A DNA stretch of 52,575 nt from Endomicrobium sp. (GTDB lineage Bacteria; Elusimicrobiota; Endomicrobiia; Endomicrobiales; Endomicrobiaceae). The stretch is from NCBI GenBank assembly GCA_031290625.1, contig JAITND010000052.1, positions 1 through 52,575 of the forward strand. Direction: 5' to 3'. Positions within the stretch are counted from its first letter, which is position 1. Each line of letters begins with the position of its first letter. Under the pieces are notes generated by a model, which searched no databases, had not been told where the DNA came from, and saw nothing but the letters and a program-made list of their open reading frames with translations. The position numbers and the translations under genes are program-made. Of the stretch, positions 17,378 to 24,317 are shown piece by piece.

Positions 17378-17852
17378 CCAACGACCTTTAGAGACTGCTT
17401 CTTTCATACCTAATTTTGTCCGTTCACTGTTTATATCGCTTTCGTATTGGTCATACGCTTTTCCAATATTTCTAACAAACTTCCCATTTGCACTTTGTTC
17501 ATTATTACCCTCAACATACAAAACTTGGATACCAGATTTTTCTAAAATTGTTTCTAATGAACTGCCGTCATTAACATTTCTTGCAAACCTGCTTGAATGA
17601 TAACATATAATGGCTTTTATATTATTCTTCTTTGAAGTTGCGGATGCCATCATTTTTGTTAATTCGTCTCTATTGTTTTTTGTCCTTGCAGTTTCACCTT
17701 CTTCTCTGTAATTTCTGACAATTATATAACCATTCTTTTCTGCAAATTTTCTACACGCTTTTTCTTGCCCGTCCAAACTCTCGCCTTTCACTTGCTTATT
17801 GTCTGAAACTTTTACATAACTATTAAGCATATTTCTTCTCGTTATTTTCCAT
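17372..17852 (-). pseudogene. serine recombinase (resolvase/invertase catalytic domain), broken
   Basis: The 152-residue open part is the N-terminal catalytic domain of a serine site-specific recombinase: SYVKVSDNKQ (normally YxRVSxxxQ, catalytic Ser), SLDGQEKACRKFAEKNGY, REEGETARTKNNRDEL, AIICYHSSRFARN and a KAVSKGRWL-like end. Two lesions are visible. A well-placed AAGGAG and ATG (17850-17852) open a 9-residue frame that shifts by one base into the recombinase frame. The catalytic domain then stops at TGA where the family continues GRWLxxPxFGY (W-L-stop-Q-P-C-F here). The DNA-binding and zinc domains are absent. It marks past mobility of the restriction cassette. Confidence 0.75.
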
Positions 17853-17912
17853 TAGGAATACTCCTTAAATATTCGCTTACAGCAACTTTTGCAAACTGCA
17901 TAAGCAAATCTA

Positions 17913-18230
17913 TTATCTGTTCCTGTTGTCTCTATAGTTTTTTAGCAACGTTTTATAAACCGCTTTTCTTTTCTCGTATTTGGTTTTTAATTTAATGTCG
18001 TCAATCGTTGTATATTGACGAGTATTTTCTTGCATATGTTCCGATATGTCAAAATTTTTGCATTCTGTCTTTGGCATAAAACCTAAATTTATGCCTACGC
18101 AATTTTCTAATATATAATCGGTCAAATTCGGTTTTTCAAATAACTGAAACAACGAAATTCCGCAGGCGTTAATCCTTCCCAGACTTTGCCTGTTGATTTG
18201 AACTCCTATGGGTAATGGCGTTCTTGTAAG
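17913..18230 (-). pseudogene. unrecognised relic reading frame
   Basis: The minus-strand frame is open from 18230 to 17913, but no ATG start is present; a TTG at 18150-18152 gives 79 residues. The visible protein includes LFEKPNLTDYILENCVGINLGF and a basic C-terminal helix. A second frame through the same 18150-18230 stretch also looks protein-like (GKVWEGLTPAEFRCFSYLK), which suggests a frameshift between two parts of one former gene. Codon content is AT-rich like the rest of the island. I do not recognise the family; an insertion-sequence or mobile-element remnant is possible. Confidence 0.35.
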
Positions 18231-18466
18231 TTAAGTAACGACTGCATATTGCCTAAATACTATCCTCTTAAAAAGTTAGCTTCTTAAAATATATGTTTTT
18301 GGCTCAATAGCCCTATACTTTATAATATATAAATCCCTGTCTTTTTTTCAAACTTTCAAATCTAAAATTCTTCAAAATATGCCGTTATCTGCCTTCTTTT
18401 ATGGCGTAAAATTCCGCTTGTCAATAGGTAGGCATCATATGCATTAACCAACGATATTTCAATTTA

Positions 18467-18477
18467 CCCCCCCCCCC
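18467..18477. repeat. homopolymer run of 11 C
   Basis: Eleven consecutive C on the plus strand in a strongly AT-rich spacer. On the minus strand the G run lies a few bases before a TTG-started short frame. No intact gene is controlled by it that I can see, so it is recorded as a structural oddity. Confidence 0.9.
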
Positions 18478-18884
18478 TAGTGTTAAATTTATAGTTTTCT
18501 TATAGTCTCATACCCGCAGAGTATACCATATATTAAGGGCTTTTACGCTCTTTTTACTTATTTTTCAATATCTTTTACTTCCGCAGTATCAATATCCGCC
18601 CGCTTGGCATAAAATCTTATTATAAACACCAATTTTTACTATGCATTAGAATATAATAAAGTTTCCTATATGATAAAGAATTCTAAAAAGGTGATCAAAA
18701 TGCGTATTTTTAGACATTTTAAGAATTCTTCCGGCTTTTCTTTAAGTCCGATTTTAATTGCAATTTTTTACATCAGTTTTTCTGTTTTGCATAGGATTAC
18801 AGTCTCGTTTCTTGCTCTGCTAAAATTTATTTTTATCATAGAACTTTATTACTCCGCCAGAGAAGAATAAACATTTTTTGTATT

Positions 18885-18893
18885 TGGTATAAT
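18885..18893 (+). promoter_or_regulatory. putative extended -10 promoter of the TaqI-like R-M operon
   Basis: A TTGGTATAAT element (TATAAT at 18888-18893) lies 57 bases before the methyltransferase ATG on the plus strand. No good -35 is visible at the usual distance, but the upstream TG fits an extended -10. It follows directly after the strand switch of the island, where a new promoter is required. Confidence 0.4.
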
Positions 18894-18950
18894 TTCAAAC
18901 ACGATTAGAAGTATTGCCTGCGTACAAATTTTACCTTTGGCGTAAGAACA

Positions 18951-20098
18951 ATGAAAACAAAACGACAGTTGGGACAATTTTTTACAACTAATACAAAATA
19001 TATCCTTCAAGGGTTTGAACCGTATATACTCGGAAAGGATGTAATAGACGCTTTTGCAGGCGCAGGAGATTTATTGAATTGGGCTAAATTAAACGGGGCG
19101 AAATCTATAAAAGGTTATGATATTGACGCGCAATACATTGACAATAAACTTGTGTTAAAAAACGACAGTTTGTTAAATCCGCTAAAATATGATTTTGTTA
19201 TTACAAACCCGCCGTATTTGTATCAAAATAAATTGGAAGACAATTCTATTTTATTAAATAGCAAACACACAGATTTATATCAGTTGTCTCTTGAAAAAAT
19301 AATGGATAGCAGAGAAGGCATAGTAATAGTCCCGATAAATTTTCTATCTGCCGAAAATTCAAAATATATAAGAAGTTGTTTTTTGAATAAATTTGAGATT
19401 GTAAAATGCAATTATTTTACGGAACGGGTTTTTGAAGATACGACGTATAATGTTATTTCTTTCTACTATAAGCAAAAAGTTAGAAATATGGATAAAATTA
19501 GTATTGATTTTACTATTTACCCAAGAAACAAAAATATCAAAATAGATTTGTTCCGCTCGTTTAATTGGCAAATAGGCGGCGAGTTTCTAAACGAAATAAA
19601 ACAATACAGCAATCCTTTAAATATTACTCGTTTAGAAGAAGAAGATTTGTCGCCAGGAAAGTTGCCCGTAAAAGCGGCTTATAACCATTTGGATTTAGCA
19701 AAAGAATTTAAGGTGGATAAAAATACTTGGAATAAAATCAAACGCAATATAGTGATACTTAAAGCAATAGATACCGGAACAGACGACGGAAAAATATGCC
19801 TTGACGATATACGCAAATACGGATATGACGCGCTTGTTAGCATAAAGACTTCCCGCAATCAAATAAATCTTGTTTTCCGCAGATAGTATCAATAGAAGAA
19901 CAAGAACAACTCATAAAATTGTTTAATGAAGAGTTAGATAATAAGCGTAATAAATACCATTCTCTGTTTCTTACAAATTACAGAGATAAAGATAGAAAAA
20001 GAATTTCGTTTAATTTTGTCTATAATCTTATTAACTATCTTTATTTTTCTAAACTCAAAGGAAACTATGACGATAAAATCCAACCTATACTATTTTAA
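18951..20098 (+). pseudogene. TaqI-like N6-adenine DNA methyltransferase, frameshifted
   Basis: The first 311 residues (18951-19886) carry the gamma-class/TaqI-like motifs KRQLGQFFTTN (motif X), DAFAGAGDLL (motif I) and ITNPPYLYQNK (NPPY, motif IV), then part of the target recognition domain. The frame stops at 19886, but the adjacent frame continues the protein without interruption from about 19870 to TAA 20096-20098, including FPQIVSIEEQEQLIKLF, SLFLTNYRDKDRKRISF and a KIQPILF-like end. One T missing from a TTTT run near 19872-19876 explains the break. The lost part is C-terminal (about 75 residues); catalytic motifs are intact, so some activity cannot be excluded. Confidence 0.8.
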
Positions 20099-21053
20099 AC
20101 GCTCCATCAGCAATCCGGAACAACCTCTTGATTTGGCTTATATGTTTTTAGATTGGGATAAAAATATCAATGATTACGTTTCTGTTACAAAAAAATTAAA
20201 AGAGTTATTGTCGACAATAAAAACTCTAAAAACCAAAAAACAAAATGCAGAAGATTTCTATGCAGATTTATATGCTTTATGGAAAAATGAATTTGCTGGC
20301 GCGTCAGAATTAAATTGTTTTCTTGCCGCTTGCGACACATCAAGAGGCGGGATTATAGACGATTTTAAGTCTTTCAAATATGTAGTTGATTTGTATTTAG
20401 AACATAGGGATTTTACAGAAATTACTCCAAAAGAATGGGCACAGGCCTTGCTTGACAGCAACGCTTCTCGCAGAAAAAGCAGTTCAGGTGAAAACAAATT
20501 AAGAAATATTGCAGAAAAATCTGGGTTCACTTTTGCAAAAGATTGGGATACTTTCATAAAAACAGAAAAAGTCATTGCTAATTTCTCAAAAGATAAATTT
20601 GACCTAAAGAATATTAAGCAGAAATTAGGATTAACTTTAAAATTTAACAATCAAGGAAAATTGCTTGATATTATTTTGAAAAACAAAGACTATCTGTTAT
20701 TTCTTGAAGCAAAACATTTAAAAGACGGCGGTGGCGCTCAAAATCATACGATAAGCGAACTTATCAACATTGTTAAACAACCTACGGGGAATAGCAAAGT
20801 TTTTTACGGAGCATTTTTAGACGGAATTTTTTCAAATGTTTTGCTTAACTTAACTCAGAATAATATAGATAATCCGAACACAATAAGGCTGGGGCAGAAA
20901 GAAAATAAAACTGTCTTTCAGCAAAGGGATATTGTTTCTGCTATCAAAGCGCATAATACTTCATTTTGGTTTAATACGGCGGGATTTACAGAATTTGTAA
21001 AAGATTTTGCTCTATATAACATAAGGGAATTAAAGTTGAATAATAAAAGATAG
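20067..21053 (+). CDS. putative type II restriction endonuclease (PD-(D/E)XK)
   Basis: I start at ATG 20067-20069, which has AAAGGA just upstream; a TTG at 20016 would extend the same frame. The 328-residue protein overlaps the true end of the methyltransferase frame by 32 bases, the usual arrangement of an R gene translated with its M gene. A candidate catalytic core is visible at about residues 190-235: GKLLDIILKN then LFLEAKHLKDGGGAQNH, i.e. D...EAK of the PD-(D/E)XK fold. No family name recognised. The frame appears full and undamaged, whereas its partner methyltransferase is frameshifted. Confidence 0.7.
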   Translation: MTIKSNLYYFKRSISNPEQPLDLAYMFLDWDKNINDYVSVTKKLKELLSTIKTLKTKKQNAEDFYADLYALWKNEFAGASELNCFLAACDTSRGGIIDDFKSFKYVVDLYLEHRDFTEITPKEWAQALLDSNASRRKSSSGENKLRNIAEKSGFTFAKDWDTFIKTEKVIANFSKDKFDLKNIKQKLGLTLKFNNQGKLLDIILKNKDYLLFLEAKHLKDGGGAQNHTISELINIVKQPTGNSKVFYGAFLDGIFSNVLLNLTQNNIDNPNTIRLGQKENKTVFQQRDIVSAIKAHNTSFWFNTAGFTEFVKDFALYNIRELKLNNKR

Positions 21054-21089
21054 GAAGAAATTATTAACCAAGTTTACATTAGTTAAAAA

Positions 21090-21644
21090 TTGAATTTTAT
21101 AGGAAGTTATACGACTAAAAAACAACAAGATATTAAAACAGCCAATAAAGTAATTATAAAATTTGAAAATTGTTATGGCATAAATAACTTGGAATACGTT
21201 TTTAATTTTGGCAACACAAAAAAATCATACGCTATATACGCTCAAAATGGAACAATGAAAACATCTTTTGCAAAAACATTATTGGATTATAGCAAAGGGC
21301 AAACTCCGGATATTTTGCCTTTTCCAGACATAACGCCAAAGCTTTCAATTATGAACGGAAATAATGAGACTATAAACAAAGGCGATATTTTTGTTATAAA
21401 GTCAGAAATTAACAATTTTAATACAGAAAAGACGTCAACATTGTCGGTCAATAAGGAACTTCGCAAAAAACATTTGGAAATAACAAAATCAATAGAAGAG
21501 AAAAAAAGCTCTCTAATAGAAAAACTACAAGAAATATCTAAAATAAAAAATAACAAATTAAATCCTAATAATTTGGAATTAACATTTACAAAGGATATAA
21601 CGGGGTATCCGATTTTGCGTTCCTTTCAATATAAGTATTGGTAA
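21090..21644 (+). pseudogene. truncated AAA/SMC-like ATPase of a defence-type family
   Basis: 184 residues from a TTG start. The N-terminal part reads IIKFENCYGINNLEYVFNF then AIYAQNGTMKTSFAKTLLDY, a RecF/SMC-type beta-strand plus Walker A in the variant form NGxxKTS. A coiled-coil-like region follows (KELRKKHLEITKSIEEKKSS). Proteins with this start are usually 600 residues or longer, with a signature motif and Walker B near the C-terminus; those are absent here, so the protein cannot form a complete ATPase. It lies just downstream of the restriction endonuclease on the same strand and may have been an accessory defence gene. Confidence 0.6.
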
Positions 21645-22035
21645 TAAATTTGATTATAAAAACAAGTAATATCTCTATGAACTAAATAAGGAATATGAGA
21701 ATTCGTATCAAATCATTTGTTTCAAGACTGAACATAGAAAGAGCATTAAAGATTTGGTCAAACTATATAAAGCAGTTTTTCAATAGTCTCTTGCCTTTGC
21801 TGTTTCTGCAATCTCTGGGTTTCCGAAAGATTGGCAGATAAAATAAATCTGTTGTAATCTTTTTTGTAATTGTGGTTAAATAATAATTTGTTAGATGCGG
21901 GGAAATATAACCCTACTTTCGTTAATGAAATTGCCAGACAAAAAATAATACTGAAAAGATGGAGAAAATGCTACGCGCCTTTTTCTCTATTATTCAAACA
22001 GCTTTGCTGTTGGTCATTCTGTTTTTTAACTATTC
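21645..22035. other. degraded coding remnants
   Basis: No intact gene in about 390 bases. Short plus-strand frames look like gene debris: one at about 21679-21787 (ELNKEYENSYQIICFKTEHR, then KSIKDLVKLYKAVFQ-stop), another near 21790-21845 (FAVSAISGFPKDWQIK-stop), and a third near 21890-21960 (GKYNPTFVNEIARQKIILKRW). They could be pieces of the truncated ATPase or of a further island gene. Confidence 0.45.
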
Positions 22036-22110
22036 TGGTGGGTAGTGCAGGGCTTGAACCTGCGACCTCTCGCGTGTGAGGCGAACGCTCTTCCGCTGAG
22101 CTAACTACCC
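22036..22110 (-). tRNA. tRNA-Val (anticodon CAC)
   Basis: Minus-strand cloverleaf: acceptor GGGTAGT/ACTACCC, D arm GCTC...GAGC, anticodon stem TTCGC/GCGAG with loop CTCACAC (anticodon CAC), T arm GCAGG TTCAAGC CCTGC, discriminator A and an encoded CCA. A TATAAT (22129-22124) lies about 14 bases upstream and may be its own -10 box. It forms the right border of the defence island. Confidence 0.94.
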
Positions 22111-22186
22111 CCGCGACATGAGGATTATAGCAAATTTACAAAATAAAAAACCCCCGATTACTCAAGAGTTAATTTACCTTCTTAAT

Positions 22187-22260
22187 TGGGCCTGGTAGGA
22201 CTTGAACCTACGACCATTCGATTATGAGTCGAACGCTCTAACCAACTGAGCTACAGGCCC
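22187..22260 (-). tRNA. tRNA with CAT anticodon, probably tRNA-Ile2 (else tRNA-Met)
   Basis: Minus strand: acceptor GGGCCTG/CAGGCCC, D arm GCTC AGTTGGTTA GAGC, anticodon stem TTCGA/TCGAA with loop CTCATAA, T arm GTAGG TTCAAGT CCTAC; CCA not encoded. Anticodon CAT is read as Met, or as Ile (AUA) after lysidine modification by TilS. The stem pattern CGACTCATAATCG and following TGGTCG resemble tRNA-Ile2 more than elongator tRNA-Met, so I lean to Ile2. Confidence 0.85.
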
Positions 22261-22339
22261 GCTTGTATTATTGTCAATCGACGAGAGCAGTATACTCAAA
22301 AAACTGCAGCAAGTCAAATTTTGCGTATATGCACCGTTT

Positions 22340-23230
22340 TTATTGCGGACTGGTTTTCCACTTACGATGAAACCAAAACCATTGTTCCGGATAACGATGA
22401 ACAATATCTTCAAGTTTTTTCAAATAAAATGTATTTATAATTTCTATATCTTTGTTTGAATCGCCGGAGTTCGGCATTGGAACTTCCGTAAATTCAACTT
22501 TCATTATGCCATTTTTTTGTCTTATTCCAAGAGCTATTATAATCGGACATTTTGCTCTAAGAGCAAAAAGAGCCGCCCCTTTCGGCGTTGACGTCAACCT
22601 TCCGAAAAACGGAATAAAAACGCCTTGCGGGCCGGCGTCTTGGTCAGCCATAAATGCGACTATTTCATTTCTTTTTAATGCTTTCATAACGTCCCTGAAA
22701 GCCATTCCGTCTCTGCTTATAGTGGCAAACCCCTCATTAGTGCGGACATTATCCATCATTTTGTCTATAAGAAAGTTAGACTGATTTGCAACCACCACGG
22801 AGATAGGATATATTTTTGAATAAGCCAAAGCTGTCAACTCCCAATTACCCAAATGAGCTGACATAAAAATTGTCCCTCTGCCTTCAGAGTATGACTTTTC
22901 CACTAAGCGTTCATTCGTACAGACAAGAAGTTTTTTTATTTTTTCGTCTGACATAATTGGAAAAAAAATAATTTCAACAACTGTCTTTGCAAAATTTCTA
23001 TAAGTGTTTATTGTTATAATCCTTATCTCTTTTTTAGACTTTTCAGGAAACGATTGCGTAAGCATATCTATAACGTGAGAACGCCTGAAATTGACGATAT
23101 AGTAAAAAACGACGCCTATCATCTCGCCCGCTTTAACCGCAAGCTTAAAAGGAAACAATCTTATAAAAAAGATGACTATTTTAAGCGCAATATATTCGGC
23201 ATAATATTGAAATTTGGTTCTTTTAGCCAT
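22340..23230 (-). CDS. lpxL: lipid A biosynthesis acyltransferase (LpxL/HtrB family)
   Basis: A 296-residue inner-membrane enzyme that transfers a secondary acyl chain to the lipid A precursor. It has an N-terminal hydrophobic segment, the catalytic HLGNWEL (HX4D/E motif, about residue 125), DQDAGPQGVFIPFFGR and TPKGAALFALR substrate-site blocks, and a PEQWFWFHRKWKT end, all standard for the family. Its presence implies an outer membrane with lipid A. It begins 3 bases after the restored stop of the DUF362 pseudogene. Which acylation position it serves cannot be read from sequence. Confidence 0.9.
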   Translation of the reverse strand: MAKRTKFQYYAEYIALKIVIFFIRLFPFKLAVKAGEMIGVVFYYIVNFRRSHVIDMLTQSFPEKSKKEIRIITINTYRNFAKTVVEIIFFPIMSDEKIKKLLVCTNERLVEKSYSEGRGTIFMSAHLGNWELTALAYSKIYPISVVVANQSNFLIDKMMDNVRTNEGFATISRDGMAFRDVMKALKRNEIVAFMADQDAGPQGVFIPFFGRLTSTPKGAALFALRAKCPIIIALGIRQKNGIMKVEFTEVPMPNSGDSNKDIEIINTFYLKKLEDIVHRYPEQWFWFHRKWKTSPQ

Positions 23231-23233
23231 CTA

Positions 23234-24299
23234 TTAACTATCCTTGATAAAAATTTTTGCAAAGAAGCTTTTCTTAAAACCTATAGCCTTTTTAGGACAC
23301 ATTTCATGGCAACAGAAACAACTTACGCATCTCTAGTATTTACATAAGGATAATCGTTTCCTTTGATTTGTATTGCGCCTACAGGACATGCGTTGGCGCA
23401 AAGTAAACACTTAACGCAAATACTTTTATCTACGTTAGCTTTCGCCCGCAAAAGCTTACCAAGCGTTCGCGCAATAGGTTTTGGAAAAATATCCAGCTTC
23501 CGCAAATTTGAAAACTTGAACTTTTGAAAATTAAAATCTTTGGAAGATTTCCCCAAAACTTCTACTTTGTTTATGATATCAACAGTCATATTTAAATTTT
23601 TCAGCAAGTCGCTGCTTGATATATTATAATTTAATTCTTTCATCAAATACGCATCCAAAACCGCCGTGTCTTGGGAAGCTGCAATTAAATCCGTTTTTCT
23701 TATTTCCCCTGCGCTTGGACCGTTGCCTTCCTTTGTAAGCAAATTGGCAAAATCTTTATTTTTTGAAGTATATTTGCGATACTCGACTTTCATAAGACCA
23801 GTCGCAGTTCCGTAAAAGTTTTTTATGCCCGCCGAAAAACCCATAAGCATGCGAGTTTTAAGTCTTGGAAGATTGATTATGCCATCGCAATCCAAAACGG
23901 CGTTTGAGAAGTTAATTTTTTTTACGTTCTTATCTCCGACGTCAAAATCTTTGGAACCGACGGCTTCAAAATTTATTAACTCAACATTTTCTTTCCTACG
24001 GACTTCATCCGCGCCTCTAACTTTCCAGACATTTTTTATATTTCGTATTGCTCCTCATGGACTATCGCCGACTACTGGAACTGCGCCCGCTTCTTTTACA
24101 AGTTTATTATAACTCTTACAATCTCAGGGCGCGCGGTTACGGCTTTCAAAGGATCTTTGGGACTTAACAGATTTGGTTTAATAAAAATACGTTCAGAAGC
24201 TTTATAAAAGCAGATGCCGCCAAGAAGATTAATTACTTCCCTAACGACATTATCCGCTTTATTATAATCGTCGCATTTTGCAAGACTTATTTTTGTCAT
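23234..24299 (-). pseudogene. DUF362 domain / 2[4Fe-4S] ferredoxin protein, three lesions
   Basis: Reading across frames gives one continuous protein: MTKISLAKCDDYNKADNVV, IFIKPNLLSPKDP, VTARPEIVRVIINL | VKEAGAVPVVGDSP | GAIRNIKNVWKVRGADEV ... LDCDGIINLPRLKTRMLMG ... CVKCLLCANACPVGAI ... | CVSCFCCHEMCPKKAIGF. The bars mark the lesions: a 1-base frameshift near 24095, an in-frame TGA near 24057 where GDSPGG is expected, and a 1-base frameshift near 23330 before the last cysteine cluster. DUF362 proteins with two ferredoxin clusters are thought to be redox or cofactor-related; substrate unknown. The gene lies between smc and lpxL and is almost certainly dead. Confidence 0.85.
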
Positions 24300-24317
24300 T
24301 AAACCGCGTTCCAATTG

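Larger units (their letters stand above)
18231..18950. other. gene-poor spacer of the defence island
   Basis: About 720 bases with no convincing gene. It contains an 11-base C run (18467-18477), scattered stop-interrupted coding-like frames on the minus strand around 18260-18440 (relic), and a possible 56-residue hydrophobic plus-strand ORF at 18700-18870 that has an AAGGTG ribosome-binding-like site and a TATAAT at 18652-18657. I consider that ORF unproven. Confidence 0.5.

Noticed and set aside
18700-18870. 56-aa hydrophobic plus-strand ORF with AAGGTG upstream
   Set aside because: Possible small membrane protein, but with no recognisable domain and lying in relic DNA. Kept only as a note in the spacer entry.
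21870-22079. Plus-strand ORF ending GSAGLEPATSRV
   Set aside because: The end is the antisense reading of tRNA-Val, a well-known spurious translation; the first part is island debris.
22141-22186. Terminator between the CAT-anticodon tRNA and tRNA-Val
   Set aside because: There is a G5-T6 stretch on the minus strand but no convincing GC stem; the ACTC/GAGT palindrome would leave a 2-base loop.
17372-24060. UGA read as tryptophan (recoding), suggested by TGA inside the recombinase and the DUF362 gene
   Set aside because: TGA ends intact genes in the window (for example smc and the 58-aa ORF), and in DUF362 the expected residue is Gly, not Trp. Both genes also carry frameshifts, so they are simply broken.
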